From JAQTNP01 sp964616145 (GTDB lineage: Bacteria; Patescibacteriota; Minisyncoccia; Minisyncoccales; PEYH01): a DNA stretch of 6,241 nt. The notes beneath the pieces were generated by a model that made no database searches, was not told the origin of the DNA, and was given only the letters and a program-made list of their open reading frames with translations. The translations under genes were made by a program, and so were the position numbers. This document shows positions 1 through 6,241 of this stretch, piece by piece (within the stretch, counting starts at the first letter, position 1; every line of letters starts with the position of its first letter). Location: positions 1-6,241 of the forward strand of contig CAZTRD010000044.1 of NCBI GenBank assembly GCA_964616145.1, given 5' to 3'.

Positions 1-10
1 AATTGAGATT

Positions 11-43
11 AAAAAAGCCCCACTCCTTTTACGGAATAGGGCT
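11..43 (-). terminator. Rho-independent terminator at the end of the late unit
   Basis: Read on the minus strand, positions 43-33 pair with 26-16 to give an 11-bp stem (AGCCC with GGGCT at the base, then six inner pairs including two G:U). The loop is six bases (GTAAAA, 32-27), and an uninterrupted T run follows (16-11). The hairpin begins about 20 bases past the TAA stop of the large gene, exactly where its message should end. On the plus strand the same stem is followed by GTTTTAT, so weaker termination of opposing transcription is possible. Confidence 0.9.
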
Positions 44-65
44 GTTTTATAGACGGAGAATATTT

Positions 66-3000
66 TTATCGTAATAATTCTTTTAGCATTGAAACCATAT
101 CAGGGGTTATTTTTTTATCTTTATAGGCTCTTCTAAACTTATCTATTAATATTTCCCTTGTCTGTTGTTTCTCTTTTAAGGTAGCGATTGCGTAAACATT
201 TAATGCTTCATTGACAGATAATCGTTTATATAGTTCCGCAAACGGTGGCATCTTAGCTTCTTTAATAGTTTTCTTTAAACTCTCTGTGCCTAAGTATTCG
301 TAAGCTTCTTGGAAGTCAACCTTCTCCCCTTTTCTTATTCTATTCTTTAAAGTCTTTCTATACTCAGACTTTTCATATTGTTCTTTTGTGCGTGTGGTAT
401 CCGGTATGCGATCCACTATATATCTATACATTAGCTTTTGCGCCGCACTTCTTGATACATAGGCTGGGGCTGATGTAATTCCGGTAATAGACACAAATGT
501 TGTTGCTTTACCGCCCTCTCCGGCCCGTTGCATTTTCTCATAGTTCTTAAAAGAGAACGGCTTTGAATAGTTTACTATATGCTTTCCTCTATCTATTATC
601 TGATCGAAGATAGGGTCTTTAGGGTTTGCTATCTGAACATTGTAAAAATCCTCATTTTTAAACTCTTCACTTAACAATCCTATCAGGGGGTGTGCCTTGT
701 TTCTGATCGTCTGAAGAGGTTGTTGTGAATAAGCATATATATCTTTAGCGTACGTAGGCAAGGATAACCGTTCTGCTGATCCATCTGGGTTAATCCTGCC
801 TGTCTTTGGAAAGAAATAGTCCTTTGGTTCTTCAGGGGGCTTTCCTGTAAGAAGATATGTTATAACAGCACCTAAAACAGAATACACAACAGCCGCACCT
901 GTTACATAGGCCATCTTTTGACTGAATATCTTATCGCCTTTTTTGACCCTGCTTACGGTTGTGGCTAAATCCACTACCGAACCTGCGTATTCTCTCCACG
1001 ATCCTAAGTTCCACCCTACAGAACGAATAGCAAGCATTAAACCATCCTTAACGGTTTTATTCCAAAACAGGTTATCATATATAAGTTGCCCCATTCTGTT
1101 GTCTACGCTATCCCATACAGAGGCTAATCTATCCCAGAGTTGCGCATCTGTAATCTCCCCGCTTTCAGCTCGTTGCATTTCATGGGTAGCAAGTTTAGCG
1201 AATAACCCCATTTTTCCTGTAGGAACATACCATTCCATTATGGGTTTTGCAAGCACCTCAACAACAGAACCGAACACATTAAATGGTAGCCTGGCCGCGC
1301 CGGTTAACTTCTCGATACCGCTTCCCTGCAATATATCTCTAAAAGTTTCCTGAAGGGCTTTTATTTGCTGGTTGTAATAGAATACATCCATTCTGTCCCT
1401 GCCACCTGCGGCCACGATAGCTTCTACCATAGTCCTCAATTTAGGGTCTTTAATGGTGTCTAATTGCTGTCTGTAGGCCTTTTTGATCCTTGTGCCACTC
1501 CATATACCCTCTATTGGCGCAAAAGGCACTGATACAAGGTCTTTTAACCCACCCAATCTCTGATCCTTAGTCATAAGTTTTCTTAATCCCAAGCCTAAAG
1601 TAGAAGCCATCATATCGGTTGATACGTTGATTGCGTGAAATCCGCTCAACGAAAGATTCACCTGGTTAAGCACGTTACCTACGCCCCTTAATATGTTATA
1701 CGATCCTGACACCAATTTGTTATCTGCGTTACGTATCCCAGGAGATAGATGATTGTTAATTAACCTTGCCACATCTGTAGGTGTATAATAATGCCCGAGC
1801 GTGGTAAACCCGGGAACCTTTATTTTTGCATCCGCTTCTCCTAATACCAAAGATGGCTCAGCATCAAGCAGTGGTCTTAAATCTGAATGGCTATTAAGAA
1901 ACTCAACGAAGTGCTTATATAAATCAGGCGCTACCCTTTGGAACTCTTTTGGTGCATGAATAAGAGCCTCTACCAAAACAGCTTCTTTTTCCTTTGAATT
2001 TCTGACATAATTTTTATAAGAATCAGGGGCTTTTAATCCTTTCCATCTTGCGTCTGCTAAATCACGCCATTGCTTGTCTATATCTCTGCGATACTCAACA
2101 GCTTCTTTATCGGGCTTAAAGTATTCCTCACCAGCCTTTTTACCTTTTTTGTGGACCTTAATTTCACCCTCTTTACGCCTGCCTATAAGGTTATATACTC
2201 CATATCTGTATCCTATAACGTGGCCTATTTCGTGCGCTAAAACACTCTCTGGGCTTGCATATTTAGTCCTAATCTGTCCCTGGCCTATATCTTTTGCCCA
2301 TCCCCATCCGCGCGTCCCAATACTAACAAATCGCTTATTATCTATCCCTAAACCTTTTGATATGTCCATTAACTGGTCTACCAATATACTGTCATAGGCT
2401 TCTTTTTTTGTGAGTTCAGGAGGCATGTATACAGTAAAGGCATTATCGTTTATCTTGGAGTATCCTTCTGGTGTTTTAGATCGTGAATAGACAAATTTAA
2501 CCAAACCCGAAGATTTTAGATCCTTGATAATATTCTGGGCCATTAAATATCTATCCATTTCGTGTAATTTTAACATAACCAAATCAACAGGGTTATCGCT
2601 TACTAATTCTAACCCCCTGCTTAATCCATCTTTAACCGATACAATAACTCGCTTTTTAAGAAAAGACTTCGTACCTTCTAACCGCTTCCTACCAAGAATC
2701 TGTGCTACTACATCTTTGGCTCTCTTGGGGTCTTTCCATATATGGGGGAAATAGTTTTCATAGTACCCTTCCAACTGCCCTTTGCCGAGATTCTGTATAG
2801 CCATCCTGCGGCTATCAAGCATATTTCTCATAATATCAGAAAAGCTCTGCAGTTTTGTGTTGTCTTGAGATTTACCGTGTTCTATATTATCTATAAACTT
2901 ATGTGAATCTTCTTTGTTCATCCAGGTAAATGCGCTATGAGCTTTCTTCATGGCTTCTATTGATAGGACATCTTTACGAGCTAACTCAGCTATGTTCTTC

Positions 3001-3149
3001 CTGAGTATGAGCCCCGCACCTTCTGTGGCCGCCGATACCCTGGCTGGAGCCACAATCTTTAAGGCCTCTTTCATAATATTGGTTTCTTCTCTTGAGGGTA
3101 TTTCTTCGCCTACCTTAGCATAGTCAGTTTTAGCAACCTTTACTCTGGA
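66..3149 (-). CDS. Large phage polyvalent protein, C-terminal part (zincin metallopeptidase + LPD38-like), 5'-truncated by gap
   Basis: This is the C-terminal part of a giant phage protein, probably carried in the virion. Residues are numbered from the ATG at 3074. Residues 20-200 form a helical region with patterns familiar from large podovirus proteins (YFPHIWKDP near 108, NPVDLVMLKLHEMD near 161). Residues 212-400 carry a zincin domain with HEIGH at 281-285. The phage pattern resumes at 423 (GHYYTPTDVARLINN) and includes LSGFHAINVS near 476. Residues 600-830 match LPD38 (VDNRMGQLIYDNLFWN, RSVGWNLGSWRE, one membrane helix at 720-743, DYFFPKTGR, RLSLPTYAKDIYAYS). The last 110 residues are charged and helical. 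The frame stays open for 25 more codons upstream of 3074, up to the Ns, so the gene is listed as partial. A purine-rich AAGAGAAGAAA lies upstream of 3074, so an internal or true start there is not excluded. No signal peptide is visible. Ejection into the host is inferred. Confidence 0.85.
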   Translation of the reverse strand, partial: SRVKVAKTDYAKVGEEIPSREETNIMKEALKIVAPARVSAATEGAGLILRKNIAELARKDVLSIEAMKKAHSAFTWMNKEDSHKFIDNIEHGKSQDNTKLQSFSDIMRNMLDSRRMAIQNLGKGQLEGYYENYFPHIWKDPKRAKDVVAQILGRKRLEGTKSFLKKRVIVSVKDGLSRGLELVSDNPVDLVMLKLHEMDRYLMAQNIIKDLKSSGLVKFVYSRSKTPEGYSKINDNAFTVYMPPELTKKEAYDSILVDQLMDISKGLGIDNKRFVSIGTRGWGWAKDIGQGQIRTKYASPESVLAHEIGHVIGYRYGVYNLIGRRKEGEIKVHKKGKKAGEEYFKPDKEAVEYRRDIDKQWRDLADARWKGLKAPDSYKNYVRNSKEKEAVLVEALIHAPKEFQRVAPDLYKHFVEFLNSHSDLRPLLDAEPSLVLGEADAKIKVPGFTTLGHYYTPTDVARLINNHLSPGIRNADNKLVSGSYNILRGVGNVLNQVNLSLSGFHAINVSTDMMASTLGLGLRKLMTKDQRLGGLKDLVSVPFAPIEGIWSGTRIKKAYRQQLDTIKDPKLRTMVEAIVAAGGRDRMDVFYYNQQIKALQETFRDILQGSGIEKLTGAARLPFNVFGSVVEVLAKPIMEWYVPTGKMGLFAKLATHEMQRAESGEITDAQLWDRLASVWDSVDNRMGQLIYDNLFWNKTVKDGLMLAIRSVGWNLGSWREYAGSVVDLATTVSRVKKGDKIFSQKMAYVTGAAVVYSVLGAVITYLLTGKPPEEPKDYFFPKTGRINPDGSAERLSLPTYAKDIYAYSQQPLQTIRNKAHPLIGLLSEEFKNEDFYNVQIANPKDPIFDQIIDRGKHIVNYSKPFSFKNYEKMQRAGEGGKATTFVSITGITSAPAYVSRSAAQKLMYRYIVDRIPDTTRTKEQYEKSEYRKTLKNRIRKGEKVDFQEAYEYLGTESLKKTIKEAKMPPFAELYKRLSVNEALNVYAIATLKEKQQTREILIDKFRRAYKDKKITPDMVSMLKELLR
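585..1277 (-). other. LPD38-like domain (large polyvalent protein-associated domain 38)
   Basis: Residues about 600-830 contain, in order, VDNRMGQLIYDNLFWNKT, RSVGWNLGSWREYAGSVVDL, a membrane segment, DYFFPKTGRINPDG, ERLSLPTYAKDIYAYS and NKAHPLIGLLSEE followed by FKNEDFYN. This series matches the conserved core I associate with LPD38, a domain near the C-terminus of very large phage and prophage proteins in the polyvalent-protein class. The name comes from recalled patterns, not a profile search. Its molecular function is not established. The order of blocks looks complete, so this end of the protein is intact. Confidence 0.7.
846..917 (-). other. Predicted transmembrane helix inside the LPD38-like domain
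   Basis: Residues 720-743 are uncharged apart from the leading lysine and form a hydrophobic stretch of about 22 residues (MAYVTGAAVVYSVLGAVITY then LLTG). It is flanked by a basic side (RVKKGDKIFSQK) and an acidic, proline-rich side (GKPPEEPKD). This is the most convincing membrane helix in the C-terminal half. By the positive-inside rule the N-terminal side would face the cytoplasm if it inserts in the inner membrane; that topology is inference. Confidence 0.65.
1875..2441 (-). other. Zincin-type metallopeptidase domain within the large protein
   Basis: The catalytic signature is HEIGH (codons 2234-2220) in the context ESVLAHEIGHVIGYRYG, a classic HExxH helix: the two histidines would bind zinc and the glutamate would activate water. 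About 80 residues later come EAVLVEALIHAPKEF and VAPDLYKHFVEFLNSH. These resemble the helix pair in phage and conjugative-element zincins where a glutamate supplies the third ligand, so E364 or E369 is the best candidate. A basic, lysine-rich insert (residues about 299-325) sits between the two halves. All key residues are present, so an active peptidase is plausible. The substrate is unknown; self-processing of the polyprotein, peptidoglycan-associated proteins or host defence proteins are all possible. Confidence 0.8.
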
Positions 3150-3249
3150 NNNNNNNNNNNNNNNNNNNNNNNNNNNNNNNNNNNNNNNNNNNNNNNNNNN
3201 NNNNNNNNNNNNNNNNNNNNNNNNNNNNNNNNNNNNNNNNNNNNNNNNN
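3150..3249. other. Assembly gap of 100 Ns (placeholder length)
   Basis: There are exactly 100 Ns, the conventional filler for a scaffold gap of unknown size. It falls inside coding sequence: the last complete codon on the upstream side ends at 3250 (CAA, Gln) and the first on the downstream side begins at 3149 (TCC, Ser), both touching the Ns. If the real missing length is a multiple of three, the two flanking frames are one gene. The filler itself is 33 codons plus one base, so naive translation shifts frame and stops at a false TAA after five residues. Confidence 0.97.
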
Positions 3250-5775
3250 TTGTTCTAATGGCGTTACTTCACCCTCTTGTTTTTCCGTTACCCAATCTGG
3301 TATTTCTTCCTTATCAACTTCGCTTTTAACTTCTTCTTCAATATCGGCTTCAAGCTCTCTTTCAGATTGCTTAATCTCATCTTGTCCATAGCCTTCTTGC
3401 TCCTTTTGTTTTAACCACTCATCATGTTCTTTATCATATTGGTCAAATAAATCCTGTGCAAACAATTCTGCATTTCTGGACTGCTCGTCTTTAAGCTGTT
3501 GCATTAAATAATCGCTTGCGTTCATATTGGCAGGCACTTTTAATAAACCTGCATTCTGCAGTTGGTCTGCCATATCATCTAACGCAGAAGCACCTTTCTT
3601 AAATATACCAATCGGTATTCTCTGTTGCTTGACATCCTCACTCCAGTTATAATCTTTCTTGATTTGTTCTGTGTCTAATCCGCCTCGTTCTTTTATAGCG
3701 GAAATAAGGGTTTGGGGCTTTGCAATTTGTTTTTTATCTAATTTTTTTTCTAATTCAGGAGATAACTTAATTGCACCATCTTCTGTTATAGTAGCACCTG
3801 CTTTTTTAAGTAAACCTTTATATACTCCTGCCATAGGGTCTAATGGATCTAATGCTCTATCAAGCATATAATCTACAGGATTTTTCATTTCTTTTAACGC
3901 TATATCAAAATCTCTTATAGCATATTCTCTAAACTCGGCAAATTTTTCTTCATTACTCATATCTTCCCAAAGTTTTTTACCAGATGTCTGCCTTAACAGC
4001 GGAGATACTCCAATCGTTTTTCCTAACTTCTCAACATATCCTGCTTGACCAGATGCAAATTGACCTATAGCATCAGATAAATCTTTATTAGTTAATGTAG
4101 TGGTGCCTACTTTTACAAGAGATTTTTCCGGTTCCTCAAACAACCTCTGCACTATCCCTTTGTCAATAGATGTCTTAGGTGCAGGATGTAATGGAACTCC
4201 TAATTCTGTTCTTTGTGTAACTTCTTTAGACTTTAGCCACTCATTATATTTTTCTGATTCATCTACAGCAGACTTATCCAATTTTTCCTCTATCTCATCA
4301 GCATTGTCTAATATCTGATTTTTGACCGCTTCTTGCATGGCATTTAACTCTTGAGGAGTAACGCCTTTACCAATAGCCTCTTTCATTAAGTTGTCCATTT
4401 GTGCACCCCTGCCAGAGGTAAGTCCACCCAACACACCACCCGAACCAGCACCGCCTATAAAACCCTCTATCATACCTTGAGTTAAAGCCCTTGTTTTATC
4501 ATATCCTATCTTAGCAATAGAGTTCTGCCATAAGGCCTGTAAGACTTCTTCTCCACCTTCTTGAACAGCACCCAAGAAAATATCCTTGCCAAATTTACCA
4601 GCACCGCCTTTAACAAAACGGGTCAAGGGTAAAACTTCTAATATAGTATTCCCTACCGTAGATAGCCCACCCATTATATTAGCAGGAACTACATCTTTGC
4701 CTGCTTGTCGCGCTTCAACATATTGACCTGATCCTTCAAGCAAACCTAATGCAGCCGCACCTGCTAATGGGTTTCCTGTGGCAACACCTATTACCGTAGC
4801 ACCCACCAATGAAGGAATAGCTTCAGCAACAATAGCGACACCCCTTGTCCATGATGGGTTTTGCATAAAACTACCCTTGAATGTTTCTATATCCGGTGCT
4901 TCTATACCTCTTTGAGCCTCTTCTTGCCAAAAAGAAAAGGCATTTTTGCCCCATTTTAATATTTTATCTCCTATTTTAGTTTCTACATCCTTTAACCAAG
5001 CATTTTTTATATCAGGCAATAATTGTGTTCCCGGTGTAATAGTTTTAAGAAACTTTTGAGGAATACCCTCTTTGATGTTTTCCCCTAACCAGAAAGTGGC
5101 AGCACCAACACCTGAAGCAAGATTTTCAAACCCCCTTAAAGAGGCTTTCCCTGCTTCTGTAATAATTTCTTTGCCCTCTTGTATAATAGATTTAGGTTCA
5201 TCGAATAACCCCTTAACTACATTGGGGCTTGCTTTAGGTTTTTCAAATAGGTTGGGAACAACATTTTTGTTTTCTGCGGCACTTGCTTCTTCAACTGAAA
5301 AGGGATTGAGTTTGGCAAGGTCAAACGTATCGGAGAGGTCTTTAATCTTTGTTTTAACATCTATACCTAAGTTTTTTAGGTAGTTTATTTTGTTTATAGG
5401 TCTTTCCTTATCAAACTTTTTTGTAACATCTTCTAATGTAGACTCTTCTGTTAATCCATATCCTTTGGGGTTATTGATATAGTTTTTATACTGCTGGTTG
5501 ATAACTTTAGGCTTGTCCTCTTCGGATACATAATAAAAGTTTTTTCTTTCTTTTGGGGCATTCTCCCAAGCTTCCCAATCTATTGGGTAACCTTGAACAG
5601 TATCTTTAAACCTTGATGTTTCTCTGCCGCCTATGGATAGTTTCTCATCTCGCAAAGGAGTCTGCCCCTCGATTAACCCCTCTGTTTCAATAGTGGCATC
5701 GGTCAACACATCAAAGAGTTTGGGCTTCTTTTTTTCTTCTTTAAACAAGTTGGGAATAACTAATGTATCTGGCAT
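3250..5775 (-). CDS. Large phage polyvalent protein, N-terminal part, 3'-truncated by gap
   Basis: These are 842 readable residues of a protein I cannot name as a specific family; it is probably the front half of the LPD38/zincin gene beyond the gap. Residues 1-200 are polar and likely flexible, with three of four copies of a [VI][VI]xxLF[DEK][EK] motif (at 6, 172 and 186; the fourth is at 541). Residues about 310-455 are a Gly/Ala-rich, partly hydrophobic block ending in GFIGGAGSGGVLGG. Residues 685-765 carry a module frequent in large phage proteins (ISAIKERGGL, IGIFKKGASALDDMADQLQ, NAGLL). From 762 onward the chain is very rich in Glu, Lys and Gln and probably coiled or disordered. The ATG at 5775 overlaps the upstream stop, and GGGA (5787-5784) sits 8 bases upstream as a weak ribosome-binding site. 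No signal peptide or enzyme motif is visible. Confidence 0.83.
3481..3723 (-). other. Conserved phage module (GG...KKG...DDMA...aG pattern)
   Basis: Residues about 685-765 read TLISAIKERGGL, then a variable charged loop, then GIFKKGASALDDMADQLQ, NAGLL and DYLMQQLKDE. The spacing of a GG[IL] turn, a [FIR]KKG turn, the DDMA helix and a closing 'a-G-[YL]' matches a small module I recognise in many giant phage and prophage proteins. I do not know a fixed name or function for it. Its presence supports grouping this reading frame with polyvalent-type proteins, and so with the LPD38 part beyond the gap. Confidence 0.5.
4129..4155 (-). repeat. LF-acidic peptide repeat, copy 4
   Basis: Residues 541-549 are IVQRLFEEP, far from the other three, in a polar linker that separates the Gly/Ala-rich block from the next folded segment. 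Confidence 0.55.
4411..4848 (-). other. Gly/Ala-rich hydrophobic block, possible membrane-active region
   Basis: Residues 310-455 of the large N-terminal part contain three low-charge stretches. These are GVAIVAEAIPSLVGATVIGV running on to NPLAGAAALGLLEG; then IMGGLSTVGNTILEVLPL; then MIEGFIGGAGSGGVLGGL. Between the second and third comes GAVQEGGEEVLQALWQNSIA. Small residues spaced as in glycine zippers, together with the EG(G/A)xE...Q...N pattern, recur in phage internal-virion and tape-measure-like proteins. Whether the segments really cross a membrane is uncertain, because several are short or broken by prolines. Confidence 0.5.
5194..5220 (-). repeat. LF-acidic peptide repeat, copy 3
   Basis: Residues 186-194 are VVKGLFDEP, only five residues after copy 2. 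The tandem spacing suggests a bivalent binding peptide. Confidence 0.6.
5236..5262 (-). repeat. LF-acidic peptide repeat, copy 2
   Basis: Residues 172-180 are VVPNLFEKP, the closest relative of copy 1. It lies just after an Ala/Glu-rich linker (SVEEASAAE). Confidence 0.6.
5734..5760 (-). repeat. LF-acidic peptide repeat, copy 1
   Basis: Residues 6-14 are VIPNLFKEE. The copy shares VxPNLF with copy 2, and their DNA is also similar, suggesting duplication. A half-related KLFD follows at 19-22. Confidence 0.6.
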
Positions 5776-5777
5776 TA
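5773..5777 (-). promoter_or_regulatory. TAATG stop/start overlap (translational coupling)
   Basis: On the minus strand TAA (5777-5775) ends the small gene and ATG (5775-5773) begins the large one, sharing one base. A weak GGGA at 5787-5784 lies 8 bases ahead. Ribosomes finishing the small protein can restart directly, which would tie the amounts of the two proteins together. Confidence 0.8.
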
Positions 5778-6215
5778 CAGTTTTCCCGCTTTTTTCAGTG
5801 CGGCTATAACCTCTTCCCTTGATTTCCCATAATAATCCATATTGGATTGTATTATGTCTTCTTGGTCGGAAGTTATTTCTTCACCTGTATCTGCTGCTCC
5901 AATACCTATGCTTTGTAAAAACTCTGCATCAGAATCTTCTTTAGCTGGCTTTCTTCCATAAAGCTTATCCACAGCCTGCTCCTTTGTCATACCAGTTTTA
6001 GTCCTTGTTGCCCTTCCCAGTTCACTCAAGAACGGATCAGCTATCCCGGCATCACCCCTGTCATAAGCAGAGGCACTCTCTACGAACCCACCTGGGGCTA
6101 CAGGAACCTGCCTACCGCCGACAGAGGCAGTCTGCGGTGTAAATAGAGAACCCATTGTGCTTCTGGCCTGATCCTCTGACATACCTAAATCCTGCAATGT
6201 CCCTACTCCAGCCAT
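5775..6215 (-). CDS. Small hypothetical phage protein upstream of the giant gene
   Basis: A 146-residue acidic to neutral protein that I do not recognise. Residues 1-25 (MAGVGTLQDLGMSEDQARST...) and the C-terminal 35 residues (EITSDQEDIIQSNMDYYG then KSREEVIAALKKAGKL) look helical. The middle, residues 27-60, is Gly/Pro/Ala-rich and probably flexible (TASVGGRQVPVAPGG). A G[MK][ST]x[DE][QE][AV]xxx[ML] motif occurs at 11, 75 and 130. There is no signal peptide or membrane segment. The stop TAA shares one base with the next ATG (TAATG), implying translational coupling to the large gene. The chosen ATG follows AGAAGG with a rather long 13-base gap. The frame stays open to the right edge (eight further codons without a stop), so a longer N-terminus is possible. 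A virion or assembly partner of the giant protein is a guess from position only. Confidence 0.75.
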   Translation of the reverse strand: MAGVGTLQDLGMSEDQARSTMGSLFTPQTASVGGRQVPVAPGGFVESASAYDRGDAGIADPFLSELGRATRTKTGMTKEQAVDKLYGRKPAKEDSDAEFLQSIGIGAADTGEEITSDQEDIIQSNMDYYGKSREEVIAALKKAGKL

Positions 6216-6227
6216 TATTCTTAATTC

Positions 6228-6234
6228 GCCTTCT
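6228..6234 (-). promoter_or_regulatory. Possible ribosome-binding site for the small protein
   Basis: AGAAGGC on the minus strand is the only Shine-Dalgarno-like stretch in view before the ATG at 6215. Thirteen bases separate its last G of GG from the ATG, longer than the usual 5-9, so it supports this start only moderately. Confidence 0.4.
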
Positions 6235-6241
6235 TTTCTTA

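Noticed and set aside
943..1353. Plus-strand open frame of 136 codons
   Set aside because: It lies wholly inside the minus-strand LPD38 coding region, which has strong family patterns; it shows no recognisable motif.
2074..2397. Plus-strand open frame of 107 codons
   Set aside because: It is antisense to the HEIGH zincin domain; composition is that of a shadow frame, rich in Ser, Leu and Pro.
1170..2564. Two further HExx(R) strings, HEMDR (171-175) and HEMQR (631-635), as extra zinc sites
   Set aside because: The second histidine is missing in both and they sit in conserved helical phage patterns; only HEIGH at 281-285 fits a zincin.
2524..2754. Plus-strand open frame of 76 codons
   Set aside because: It is antisense to the conserved NPVDLVMLKLHEMD region; no independent support.
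3130..3149. Short tail QSKGC with stop just past the gap, as the C-terminus of the N-terminal half
   Set aside because: It exists only if the gap is really 100 bases. The same bases read naturally as the in-frame lead-in (SRVKVA...) of the downstream half.
3659..4318. Two short plus-strand open frames (3659-3871 and 4100-4318)
   Set aside because: Both are shadows of the large minus-strand gene, with no motif or clear ribosome-binding site.
5072..5383. Plus-strand open frame of 103 codons
   Set aside because: It is antisense to the repeat-bearing N-terminal part; no family resemblance.
4129..5760. LF repeats as genuine sliding-clamp-binding peptides
   Set aside because: The canonical first glutamine is absent in all copies at the expected position; the resemblance is limited to Leu-Phe.

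Overview
The window looks like a late, virion-associated stretch of a tailed-phage (podovirus-like) or prophage genome. It probably comes from an uncultured host, because the sequence contains a 100-N scaffold gap typical of metagenomic assemblies. By eye it is moderately AT-rich, about 40% G+C. There are no housekeeping genes, tRNAs, rRNAs, IS elements or CRISPR arrays, and nothing identifies the host. All genes lie on the minus strand and read right to left.

Layout in order of transcription: (1) 6215-5775, a small 146-residue protein of unknown function with three copies of a short helix-cap motif; its stop overlaps the next start (TAATG). (2) 5775-3250, 842 readable residues of a large multidomain protein. 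It has a flexible N-terminus carrying LF-acidic repeats, a Gly/Ala-rich hydrophobic block, a GG...KKG...DDMA module common in large phage proteins, and a strongly charged tail that runs into the gap. (3) 3249-3150, 100 Ns of unknown true length. (4) 3149-66, 1027 readable residues with no stop between the gap and the first ATG. This part holds a conserved phage helical region, a zincin-type metallopeptidase domain (HEIGH), and a C-terminal block matching my memory of large polyvalent protein-associated domain 38 (LPD38), including one membrane segment. (5) 43-11, a clear Rho-independent terminator closing the unit.

The two large reading frames are most likely one gene of at least about 1,870 residues split by the gap. 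Codon boundaries of both sides abut the Ns exactly, neither side has a stop or convincing start at the gap, and LPD38-type proteins are usually giant. The 100-N placeholder is not a multiple of three and creates an artificial frame break. My working inference is a virion-packaged polyvalent protein that enters the host with the DNA: the metallopeptidase and hydrophobic segments would act at or just inside the envelope, and the small upstream protein would be a co-translated partner. The family assignment rests on recalled sequence patterns; the ejection role is inference.
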